From: an uncultured Amylibacter sp.
Lineage (GTDB): Bacteria > Pseudomonadota > Alphaproteobacteria > Rhodobacterales > Rhodobacteraceae
NCBI GenBank assembly: GCA_943846615.1
Contig: OX044354.1
Location: 186,001-250,000, forward strand
DNA length: 64,000 nt
Direction: 5' to 3'
This document shows, piece by piece, positions 56,557 to 64,000 of this stretch. The notes below the pieces were generated by a model. That model saw only the letters and a program-made list of their open reading frames with translations. It ran no database searches and was not told where the DNA came from. Every line of letters begins with the position of its first letter. Position 1 is the first letter of the stretch. The position numbers and the translations under genes were made by a program.

Positions 56557-57141
56557 TTATGTATCTAAATTTTGCAACTTTCGCACGATCGCGCCGTACC
56601 CGCCATCTTGCATAAACGCTTTCTCAGCGTCGGAACTATCACGCCCAAGTGCTTGATTACGAAAAGGAAACCGCCCGAACGTTCGAATAATTTCGCGATG
56701 CGCACGTGGATGAAGTGCATCATCATTATTGTTGTACGAGCGTATTCGCACCATTTCGACGCCAAAATCTTGGTCGATCAATTCCTCTGAATGGGTAAAC
56801 GGTAAATAGAAGAACTGTTGCTCTGAACCTTTAACCTCTAAATCCAGATCCTGAGCTATTGCCTGTCTTGCTATTTCACGTGCTAACGGATCGGCGTCAA
56901 ATGATTGTGCATCACCGCGAAACATATTTCGAGAAAATTGATCCAATAACAAGAGCAATGCCAGCGATCCCATCGCAGTAACACGCCAATCATCTAAGGC
57001 ACCTGCGACAGCTGCCTGATAGGTGTCCGTGAAACGGATGCGGATCATCTGATCAACATCATCGTTCGCTTCGTACCACCCGTTTGGGCCTACTTCGTTC
57101 AACCAGAAATCAAGGATCGCTTGGGCTGTCTGTGTCGTCAT
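56557..57141 (-). CDS. DUF924 family protein
   Basis: Unknown function; an all-helical protein family found in alphaproteobacteria and beyond. Motifs are AILDFWLNEVGPNGWYEANDDVDQMIR at residues ~8-34, LLLLLDQFSRNMFRGDAQSFDADPLAREIA (~60-90), FFYLPFTHSEELIDQD and HREIIRTFGRFPFRNQALGR. The 194-aa length matches. It overlaps the upstream MFS gene by 32 bp, so it is translated from the same mRNA. Confidence 0.9.
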   Translation of the reverse strand: MTTQTAQAILDFWLNEVGPNGWYEANDDVDQMIRIRFTDTYQAAVAGALDDWRVTAMGSLALLLLLDQFSRNMFRGDAQSFDADPLAREIARQAIAQDLDLEVKGSEQQFFYLPFTHSEELIDQDFGVEMVRIRSYNNNDDALHPRAHREIIRTFGRFPFRNQALGRDSSDAEKAFMQDGGYGAIVRKLQNLDT

Positions 57142-58390
57142 TCTCGGCCTCCTCCTCTAGTGCCATATCGATGGCGTATTCTTGTGCGAATTCCATCGCG
57201 ATCGGTGTCGCTGTGGGTGCAACCGGCGCATATGCGGTGGTGTCTTCGACGGCGACAGCGGCGCGTTGCGTGATGCGGAACAGCGCGTATCCGCCCATGA
57301 TGGCCAAATTCGCCCCTAAAAACCAGAAATAACTGTCTGCGCCCCAGTTTTCCAACATCCAACCCACGATTGAAGGCCCGAAGATCGCCCCGACCCCCGT
57401 AAGGAAGATAAGACCGCCGGATGCGGATGCCATATCCTCGTGATCAAGGAAATCGTTTGTGTAGGCGATGAACAGTGAATACAGCGGGTTCGAAACACCC
57501 CCGACCATGAAAGCGACAACGAGTAGCCATATAAAGTTGTCCGACCAGCCAGCCGCGACACAGAACGCCACGCCGATGATACAAACGGCGATAATCAACA
57601 GGCGCCTGTCGAAACGATCCGACAGCCACCCGATGGGGTATTGCAACATCATGCCGCCAAAATAAATCATTGCGACGAAGATCGAAATGTCGGCGACTGA
57701 CATGCCTTTCTCTGTTCCGTAAACCGATGCCATGCCGAACAAAGCAGAGAAAACCGCACCAAGGAAAAACAACCCAACCACACCCAGCGGAGATACCTGC
57801 CAAAGTTCGCGAAACGTCATACGTTTCGTGGTTTGGAATTGGGGTGCGGGGCTGACTGACAGTAAGATTGGCGCGAAGGACAGCGAGACAACCACCGAAA
57901 TTATAATGAAGAGCGTATAGCCCGATGGATCAGCAAAGTTCAAAACGCCCTGCGCCAAAACGATCCCCAGCATTTGAACGATCAGATATGCAGACAACGT
58001 TTGCCCACGTGTTTCGTTCGTCGCACTGTCGTTAAGCCAGCTTTCAGCAACCACGTAAACGCCAGAAAAACAAAAGCCGACGATGACACGCAAAACGAAC
58101 CAAAAGATAGGATCGGCCCATGCAGCATACAAAATCAAACAGGCCGAGACCATCGACCCAAGGGCCGCAAAAACACGTACATGGCCCACGCGGCGGATCA
58201 TACTGGGGGCCATTTGCGATCCAAAAAGGAACCCCACGAAGTACCCCGTCATCACCCAAGACATGGTTTGGGGTTGCATGCCTTCGATCGCGCCGCGCAC
58301 ACCCAACAGTGTACCCTGCAACCCGTTGCCAAGCATCAGTAACATCATCCCAAGCAGTAAAGCCCAAGAGTTTTTGATCACGTAAAACAT
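57110..58390 (-). CDS. MFS transporter
   Basis: Twelve-helix inner-membrane transporter of the major facilitator superfamily (UMF/YbjJ-like group). LGNGLQGTLLGVRGAIEGMQPQTMSWVMTGYFVGFLFGSQMAPSMIRRVGHVRVFAALG shows the first loop; AESWLNDSATNETRGQTLSAYLIVQMLGIVLAQG is a trait of the group. The C-terminus is an acidic tail (ALEEEAENDDTDSPSDP). ATG 58390 has AGGAAT seven bases before it; GTG 58393 is the alternative. About 426 aa. The substrate is unknown. Confidence 0.87.
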   Translation of the reverse strand: MFYVIKNSWALLLGMMLLMLGNGLQGTLLGVRGAIEGMQPQTMSWVMTGYFVGFLFGSQMAPSMIRRVGHVRVFAALGSMVSACLILYAAWADPIFWFVLRVIVGFCFSGVYVVAESWLNDSATNETRGQTLSAYLIVQMLGIVLAQGVLNFADPSGYTLFIIISVVVSLSFAPILLSVSPAPQFQTTKRMTFRELWQVSPLGVVGLFFLGAVFSALFGMASVYGTEKGMSVADISIFVAMIYFGGMMLQYPIGWLSDRFDRRLLIIAVCIIGVAFCVAAGWSDNFIWLLVVAFMVGGVSNPLYSLFIAYTNDFLDHEDMASASGGLIFLTGVGAIFGPSIVGWMLENWGADSYFWFLGANLAIMGGYALFRITQRAAVAVEDTTAYAPVAPTATPIAMEFAQEYAIDMALEEEAENDDTDSPSDP

Positions 58391-58458
58391 CACGCATTCC
58401 TAAAACGATTGTATATGTAGAAAATAGCAGAATCATTTATGATGAAATTGCATATTCG

Positions 58459-58475
58459 CGACGCTTATAGCGTCG
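58459..58475. terminator. Short hairpin after queA
   Basis: CGACGCT and AGCGTCG form a perfect 7-bp stem with a 3-base loop, within 10-25 bp after the queA stop on the reverse strand. There is no T-run on that strand; TTT follows on the other. A weak terminator. Confidence 0.4.
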
Positions 58476-58483
58476 TTTCCAAA

Positions 58484-59530
58484 TTATGGAAGCAGTAATG
58501 AGCTGTCGCCGTATGAAAAAAATCTGTATTTATTTTCAATGGCATGGCGGTATATTCCGCGCATATCATCGATGCCAATCAGCGCGCTTACCAACATAAG
58601 CAGTGTGGATTTCGGCAAATGGAAGTTGGTGATCAATCCGTCAGTGGCGTTAAACTTGAATCCGGGTTTGATAAAAATGTCTGTGTCGCCACAAAACGGC
58701 GCTATATTACCGCCTTGCGCCGCCGTTTCAATCAGGCGCAATGCCGTGGTCCCAACGGGAATCACACGCCCGCCTGCCTGTCTGGTATCGCCAATTTCAC
58801 GCGCCGCCTGTGCGCTCACTTCGCCCCATTCGGAATGCATTTTGTGATCATCAATGTTGTCCACTTTAACAGGCAGGAACGTTCCCGCGCCGACGTGTAA
58901 CGTAACCTTGGTTATGTTTATGCCCTTTGATGACAGGCGATCTAAAATTTCATCATCGAAATGCAACGATGCCGTTGGGGCCGCGACGGCGCCTGTGTTT
59001 TCAGCAAACACAGTTTGATAGTCATTGTCATCACGCTCATCTACGGCGCGTTGGGCGGCGATGTAGGGCGGCAATGGCATATTGCCCACATTCGCCAAGG
59101 CCACGTCGAATTCCGAACCTGTTTGATTAAATTCCAAAACCAAACCATGTTGCGTTTTATCCAACGCGACCGCCGACAAATCATCACCAAAAACAATCGT
59201 TTCGCCAATGTTCACCCGCTTGGCAGGTTTCGCCAGCGCCAACCAATGCCCCTGTTCATTCATCGACAGCAGGTTCACCGCAATTCCTGCGCGGGTTTCA
59301 CCATTGTCCGAATGACGAATACGCATGCCCTTTAGATGGGCCGGGATGACCTTGGTATCATTTAAAACCAAACGATCACCAGGGTTCAGGAAGTCGATGA
59401 TATCGCTGAATTCTCTGTCTTGGATAACACCCTGATCCGACACCAACAAACGTGCGGATGTACGCGGTACGGCAGGGCGCAGCGCGATCAATTCATTTGG
59501 CAATTCGAAATCAAAATCTGACAGGTTCAT
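58484..59530 (-). CDS. queA: S-adenosylmethionine:tRNA ribosyltransferase-isomerase
   Basis: Adds the ribosyl part of SAM to preQ1 in tRNA, a late step of queuosine synthesis. Family marks: [25 protein letters not shown] at the start, [18 protein letters not shown] (~50-67), [20 protein letters not shown] (~183-197), [12 protein letters not shown] [11 protein letters not shown], and [18 protein letters not shown] near the C-terminus. Length is 348 aa. Read in the same direction as the MFS and DUF924 genes, separated from them by 90 bp. Confidence 0.96.
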   Translation of the reverse strand: MNLSDFDFELPNELIALRPAVPRTSARLLVSDQGVIQDREFSDIIDFLNPGDRLVLNDTKVIPAHLKGMRIRHSDNGETRAGIAVNLLSMNEQGHWLALAKPAKRVNIGETIVFGDDLSAVALDKTQHGLVLEFNQTGSEFDVALANVGNMPLPPYIAAQRAVDERDDNDYQTVFAENTGAVAAPTASLHFDDEILDRLSSKGINITKVTLHVGAGTFLPVKVDNIDDHKMHSEWGEVSAQAAREIGDTRQAGGRVIPVGTTALRLIETAAQGGNIAPFCGDTDIFIKPGFKFNATDGLITNFHLPKSTLLMLVSALIGIDDMRGIYRHAIENKYRFFSYGDSSLLLP

Positions 59531-59569
59531 ACCCGCGCTTTAGTCAATTTCGCCACACAGAGGCAAGTC

Positions 59570-62500
59570 TTACTTGGGCGGTGCAGGAATATCCTGGCGG
59601 AAAATTTGGCGAAAAACACCAGGGGTCAGGATGGATAATGGTTTAACCTTTACCTTTGGCCCCGCCGCAGGCCCTTTCATTGTGTAAACGAAACTAAAAA
59701 CGCCCTCGCCCTTTTGGCGACCGAATAATTTGCCCGCGATCCGTTCCAATGCCCCGTTCACCGCATACAGTGGCGTCACGACGCCGTCGAAATCCACGGT
59801 CTTGGTTTTCGATGCATACCACCCCTGTAAACTGATGCCCATAGACACACCAACCAGGCTAACCTCGACCAAACGTACGCCTTCAGGGCGAAGTTCAAAC
59901 CAACCTTTGGCTTTGTCAAATTGAATGCCTCCCTCTTCCATCTTCTGAAGAAGACCAACCACGCTAATGCCATCCAGAAGTGCGGCCATAGAATTGGAAT
60001 GTTTCATACGAAAATTGCTTGCTTGAAAATTTCCTTTAAAGACGCCGTCTTCGTCAGTCGGGTCCAATTCCAAACGCATATCACCACCCGAAATATTATC
60101 GAAAAATCCCGCAGATCTTAAAATAGCGCCCGCATCTTTGCCTGTGACGACAATCTTCGCACCTTTTTTTCCACGCGAAATTGTCCCTGTAATCCGCGCG
60201 CCCTTATTAACGCGCGCGGTAAAGGTTCCCGTCGGGGCACCATTTCGTTTTATGACCGCATTAAAACTGGTCAGCGACAGGTCATCCGTCAACCGCAGAC
60301 GATCCAAACTGATGTTCAACGGCCCCGCCTTGCCACCTCCTGCACCACCGATATCGAACTGTCGTAGATCCATGCTACCACCCTTTAAGGTGGTGGTTGC
60401 ACTGGTGCCCGTTCCACTGATCGATACGGAAGTAGAGAGCCATTTATCGACCTTAACAGATGGAAAAACAGCCTCATCAAAACTGCCATTTTCGTGCAAC
60501 AGAATTTTACCATCTGCGGTTAAGCCGCTGGCCTTTATACTAACGTTATCAACAGATATTGGTGTGTCGAGGCGACCTGAAACACTTAATTGACCTTTGG
60601 CGTTTTTGCCTTTGCGCCACCCAAGTGAACCAACGCTTAAAATCGCGCCTTTTAAATCTGATGCGAGTTTGAAAGATGCGGGTTGCTTCGGCAGAAGCTT
60701 TACCGAAAACTGTGCTGGGGTTGATCCCGCAAAGCTGCCCTTGGGCAGCGCGATGTTAAACGCATCCAAGGTGGATTGATTTAAGGTGATCCTACTATTC
60801 AAATTGCCGCGTTTTTCGGGATTATCGACAAAACTCTGGGTCCAATCAAAACTGGCAGGAACCCCATCGACAACAGCATCTCCTGACATTGAAATTCCGA
60901 CGTCTCGCGCCGAAATCGCCACCTGCTTCGCCGTCAATTTCCGACCTTTTATCAGCTTCGTACTGATGACATTGGATGCAGTCCCCGCAATATCAAACTT
61001 GATTTCACTTTGCTTCGCCCCCTTTATCAATGGCACTTGTAACCAGCCCAAAACGGATGCGTGTCCATTTGCAACATCCGTCGTTTTACCGAACTTTTCG
61101 ATGTAACGGAATTTCGGAATATCCAGCGCCTTTAGGCCCGAACTCAATTCACCTTGAGCCGACAATGTGATCTGCCCAATCGCTGGTCGTACATTGATGT
61201 CAGCGATATGAAACAGGCTGCCGGCTAAATTCAACGGTTTCCCATTTTCGGGCGTTAGAAATCCCTTAGACAGATTAAGCGTCAGCTGCTCAGTATTCAG
61301 ATTTCCTTCGCCCTGCCCGTCAAACATTGGTGGCATTGTTGCCACCAAACCCGTTGTCACGTCATCAAAGGCAAACTTGAAATCGAACTGAGTTTTACCA
61401 TCTTGCTGGTTGATAAAACCTGTCAGATCAGAAACCAAACCTTGCTGCAAGTTACTGCTAACCCAACGGCGGGTTTTTGGAATATAGGTTTGAGGCCAAA
61501 ACAACTTGATTTGATCAGCCGAAATTTGATCCAATCGCAGATCAAATTTGGACTGCCAATATTCTTCGCGCGCCCATAAATCGCCACTGGTGACAATGCT
61601 TAGATCACCATGATTTATGACTGCTTTATTGATCGTAATATGCAATGGGTCGAAATCCAATGTAGCATTGGCGCGACCATTTTGGAATTCCAAAACGTCT
61701 TGGAACATTTCCTTATTAACAAAGGAAAGCTGCTCAATTTCGGCCGACATATCAGCCCCGATCACCTGTCCCGTCAAATCACGTTTCAGGGCAGATGTCC
61801 CTGCGCCGGTAATGTTTCCAAGGGTCGTTTCGATGTTGAAATTAGTGAACTTTAAAACATCCTGCGATGCGTCGAATTCGAAATACCCTTTGGCATTTTT
61901 AAAAGAGGCTGCGGAATTACTGGGGGTTTCACGCAGTCGTCCCGCGCCCAAATCCAAAACGCCATTCATTTGTATAGGGCGCGCATTCTCGTCCAACTCC
62001 ACCACGAAGGCCGCGCTGGTTTCTGCCTCTATGTTCCGTAACCAATCAAACGCTGGCACTTGGTTTGCCAACTGAACGGGGTTTGCGTTGTCGATTTTAA
62101 ACGTGATATCGGATGTAGCATTGCCACGCGTGCGCCGTCCTGAAAACCGGATCAGCGATGGTTTTTTGTCTGTGCGCGGCAATTCAATGGATGTCGCGAT
62201 CATCAATTCTTGGTCGACGACGTTGATTTTGATTTCTCCGTTATTCAGATGAAACCGTTTGCCGATCATGCCATCAACATAACTGAGCGCGATGTTGTTC
62301 ATGTTAAAAGATTGGATGTTTTTCGCGATCGGCAAATCGAAAAAACCATCGACAACTTGATCAAACGTACCAGAAAAAGCGGTGTTTTCATCGTCTTTGT
62401 TCAAGAAATTGAAATGCCCCTGACTGTCGCGCCACAAAAACAATGTCGCACTATCGACGGACAGGCGACCAGATGCGTCTTCTGGTGACAGGCCTGTAAC

Positions 62501-62842
62501 GATGTTGCTGTCGGCGTAAACATAAGGCAGCGAAATAATCGGCGCGCCCTGCTTTTGACGAACTTTCACATCTTGGAACACGATTTTGGGGTTAAAAAAG
62601 CTATCACCCTTGCTTAACCCACCCGCTGACATTTCAATTTCAAACGCATCAGAATTTTCCGCAACCTTGTCTTCGATGAAACTGTTTAATGTAGGGATAG
62701 AGATGATTTCATCATCGCCCTTACTGGCGATCACTGCCAACAATACAAAAGGCGCCGCGATCACGAACAACGATAACGTCGCACATATGCTTATGATACG
62801 TCGCCAAACGCGCCATGCTTTTCTTTTGCGGGGCTTTTTCAT
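59570..62842 (-). CDS. Large AsmA/YhdP-like envelope protein (DUF3971)
   Basis: A 1090-residue protein anchored by one N-terminal helix (ISICATLSLFVIAAPFVLLAVIA, residues ~17-39) with a basic MKKPRKRKAWRVWRR start. The rest is long beta-rich repeats of the bridge-like AsmA type (DUF3971 region in the middle) ending in an AsmA_2-type C-terminal domain (GDMRLELDPTDEDGVFKGNF, SMAALLDGISVVGLLQKMEEGG, GWYASKTKTVDFDGVVTPLYAVNGALERI). Proteins of this group (YhdP, TamB, AsmA) probably carry phospholipids to the outer membrane; that role is by family. It is divergent from bcp. Confidence 0.87.
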   Translation of the reverse strand: MKKPRKRKAWRVWRRIISICATLSLFVIAAPFVLLAVIASKGDDEIISIPTLNSFIEDKVAENSDAFEIEMSAGGLSKGDSFFNPKIVFQDVKVRQKQGAPIISLPYVYADSNIVTGLSPEDASGRLSVDSATLFLWRDSQGHFNFLNKDDENTAFSGTFDQVVDGFFDLPIAKNIQSFNMNNIALSYVDGMIGKRFHLNNGEIKINVVDQELMIATSIELPRTDKKPSLIRFSGRRTRGNATSDITFKIDNANPVQLANQVPAFDWLRNIEAETSAAFVVELDENARPIQMNGVLDLGAGRLRETPSNSAASFKNAKGYFEFDASQDVLKFTNFNIETTLGNITGAGTSALKRDLTGQVIGADMSAEIEQLSFVNKEMFQDVLEFQNGRANATLDFDPLHITINKAVINHGDLSIVTSGDLWAREEYWQSKFDLRLDQISADQIKLFWPQTYIPKTRRWVSSNLQQGLVSDLTGFINQQDGKTQFDFKFAFDDVTTGLVATMPPMFDGQGEGNLNTEQLTLNLSKGFLTPENGKPLNLAGSLFHIADINVRPAIGQITLSAQGELSSGLKALDIPKFRYIEKFGKTTDVANGHASVLGWLQVPLIKGAKQSEIKFDIAGTASNVISTKLIKGRKLTAKQVAISARDVGISMSGDAVVDGVPASFDWTQSFVDNPEKRGNLNSRITLNQSTLDAFNIALPKGSFAGSTPAQFSVKLLPKQPASFKLASDLKGAILSVGSLGWRKGKNAKGQLSVSGRLDTPISVDNVSIKASGLTADGKILLHENGSFDEAVFPSVKVDKWLSTSVSISGTGTSATTTLKGGSMDLRQFDIGGAGGGKAGPLNISLDRLRLTDDLSLTSFNAVIKRNGAPTGTFTARVNKGARITGTISRGKKGAKIVVTGKDAGAILRSAGFFDNISGGDMRLELDPTDEDGVFKGNFQASNFRMKHSNSMAALLDGISVVGLLQKMEEGGIQFDKAKGWFELRPEGVRLVEVSLVGVSMGISLQGWYASKTKTVDFDGVVTPLYAVNGALERIAGKLFGRQKGEGVFSFVYTMKGPAAGPKVKVKPLSILTPGVFRQIFRQDIPAPPK

Positions 62843-62935
62843 GTCCGAGATCGTTTTCCTTGGGCGTTGGCGTATTGAGCCTATAGCATTTTAACTATAC
62901 CCAAGACACAGCGAAAACTAGCGAATAGGATTATT

Positions 62936-63403
62936 ATGCCCAGCATTGGTGAAAAAGTGCCTAATTTTAAACGTCCAGCAAATGGCGGCGTTGATATTTC
63001 CCTGTCTGATTACGTTGGAAAATACGTGGTTTTGTTTTTCTATCCGCGTGATAACACGCCTGGATGCACCACTGAATCCATAGAATTCAGCGCGGCCATG
63101 CCGAATTTGGATGATCTGAACACCGTTGTTTTGGGCGTGTCTGCGGATAGCGTAAAATCACACGACAATTTTGTAGTGAAAAAAGATTTGAAAATTCCAT
63201 TACTGTCCGACGAGGATGCCACCCTTTGTACAGAATTTGGCGTTTGGACAGAAAAGAACATGTACGGCAAAAAATTCATGGGCATTGTCCGATCCACGTT
63301 CTTAATCGATCCAGATGGTGTTTTGATCCACGAATGGCGCAAAGTGAAAGTAAAGGGCCACGTGGACGCGGTAGTTGAACATATCCAAGGCCTTTCCAAA
63401 TGA
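62936..63403 (+). CDS. bcp: Thioredoxin-dependent thiol peroxidase (Bcp)
   Basis: Peroxiredoxin that reduces hydrogen peroxide and organic hydroperoxides. Peroxidatic cysteine in FFYPRDNTPGCTTESIEFS (residue ~44), a second cysteine in DATLCTEFGVW near residue 97, and RSTFLIDPDGVLIHEWRKVKVKGHVDAVVE at the end. Length is 155 aa. Its stop overlaps the DUF455-type gene start (ATGATG), so the two are co-translated. Confidence 0.96.
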   Translation: MPSIGEKVPNFKRPANGGVDISLSDYVGKYVVLFFYPRDNTPGCTTESIEFSAAMPNLDDLNTVVLGVSADSVKSHDNFVVKKDLKIPLLSDEDATLCTEFGVWTEKNMYGKKFMGIVRSTFLIDPDGVLIHEWRKVKVKGHVDAVVEHIQGLSK

Positions 63404-64000
63404 TGACCCTGACGGAAATGGCGGTGGACGTGTTAACCACCGCTGATGGGCGCGAGAAGACTGCGAAATCACATGCACATGCGAAAACTTGGTTCGCGGC
63501 GCGTGATGCGGGCACACCGATTGCCATCGGCAATGCGCAACCACCAAACGATCCCGCCCGCCCCGATGCGCCCGAATTACTACCACCGCACAAGGTTCCC
63601 AAACGCAAACCAGGCTCTCCCAAGGGGCGCATTGCTCTGTTGCATGCAATCGCGCACATCGAACTGAATGCGGTAGATCTACATTGGGACATCATCCCAC
63701 GTTTCGCGCACATCAAAATGCCAACCGGATATTTCGATGACTGGGTCAAGGCCGCGGATGAGGAAAGTAAACATTTCAATCTGTTGTGTGATCGATTGGA
63801 AGCAATGGGATCATTTTACGGCGATCTGCCTGCCCATGCAGGCATGTGGCGTTCGGCGGCGGAAACCGCGGATGATTTCATGGGCCGTCTGGCAATTGTA
63901 CCAATGGTATTAGAGGCACGCGGATTGGATGTGACACCGGGTATGATCACCTTGTTTCAAAAACACGACGATCCAGAAACTGTAGATGCCCTTGAAATCA
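63400..64000 (+). CDS. DUF455 family ferritin-like protein (5' part)
   Basis: Ferritin-like protein related to MiaE-type di-iron enzymes. RIALLHAIAHIELNAVDLHWDII gives E and H ligands on the second helix (residues ~79-100), and DEESKHFNLLCDRLEAMGS near 141-160 gives EXXH. About 200 codons are present; the frame is open at the end of the window and the usual length is ~260-280 aa. It is coupled to bcp, an arrangement I recall in Rhodobacterales. Catalytic activity is unknown. Confidence 0.85.
   Translation, partial: MMTLTEMAVDVLTTADGREKTAKSHAHAKTWFAARDAGTPIAIGNAQPPNDPARPDAPELLPPHKVPKRKPGSPKGRIALLHAIAHIELNAVDLHWDIIPRFAHIKMPTGYFDDWVKAADEESKHFNLLCDRLEAMGSFYGDLPAHAGMWRSAAETADDFMGRLAIVPMVLEARGLDVTPGMITLFQKHDDPETVDALEI

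Overview
The window looks like a chromosomal segment of an alphaproteobacterium of the Rhodobacterales (Roseobacter-like), with moderate GC. This rests on several conserved blocks: dusB-ntrB-ntrC-ntrY-ntrX-trkA-trkH-hfq-hflX, a bifunctional ispDF followed by pgpA and a cinA-type gene, a metal-site variant of HemB without the zinc cysteines, and NtrC/NtrX proteins without a visible sigma54-contact GAFTGA motif. Almost all of it is housekeeping DNA. I see no prophage, transposase, CRISPR array, rRNA or tRNA gene.

Layout. 1-2.6 kb: 5' part of pyrH (reverse), miaA and an AraC-type regulator. 2.6-6.7 kb: the only clearly accessory and disturbed stretch. It holds a thiamine-diphosphate enzyme gene and an aroQ gene that are both frameshifted inside a GC-rich patch, an FkbM methyltransferase gene, a second copy of the last ~70 bp of aroQ about 1.07 kb downstream, and two very AT-rich membrane-protein genes. 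6.8-8.8 kb: rpsB-tsf (reverse), with S2 carrying an unusual C-terminal domain; these genes are separated from pyrH by the disturbed stretch. 9-12.8 kb: an MDR oxidoreductase, a two-subunit sulfopyruvate decarboxylase (comDE), a DUF502 membrane protein and a LysE-type exporter. 12.8-18.5 kb: a peptide-binding protein, a candidate small RNA, an arsC-aqpS arsenic mini-operon, an XRE-cupin regulator, a DsbA-family protein and a Bcr/CflA exporter. 18.5-27.6 kb: mfd, a small membrane protein, hemB, a SYLF protein, rpe and a penicillin-acylase-family Ntn hydrolase. 27.6-39.4 kb: the reverse-strand block hflX-hfq, trkH-trkA, ntrX-ntrY, ntrC-ntrB-dusB (RNA regulation, potassium uptake, nitrogen control). 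39.4-43.7 kb: ispDF-pgpA-cinA, amtB, a decayed outer-membrane barrel fragment and a COQ10/RatA-type protein. 43.8-50.2 kb: an extremely acidic orphan protein, hpt with a coupled small membrane protein, a cold-shock-domain/DEAD-box helicase fusion, an outer-membrane barrel protein, an AlkX/YcaQ-type DNA glycosylase and lipA. 50.3-55 kb: aqpZ, the divergent oxyR/katG pair for peroxide defence and a VIT/CCC1 metal transporter. 55-64 kb: lpdA, a DUF924 protein, an MFS transporter, queA, a large AsmA/YhdP-like protein, a Bcp peroxiredoxin and the start of a DUF455 ferritin-like protein.

Themes. Nitrogen sensing (NtrBC, NtrYX) and ammonium uptake (AmtB) lie within 10 kb of each other. Oxidative and metal stress is covered by OxyR-KatG, Bcp, the VIT transporter and ArsC-AqpS. 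The most informative part is 4.0-6.1 kb, where clustered frameshifts, a sharp GC change and a duplicated aroQ tail together record either a recombination/insertion scar or an assembly problem. I found no convincing new multi-gene system. Smaller items worth checking are the S2 fusion, the helicase fusion, the sRNA candidate, the structured rpsB leader and the acidic orphan gene.
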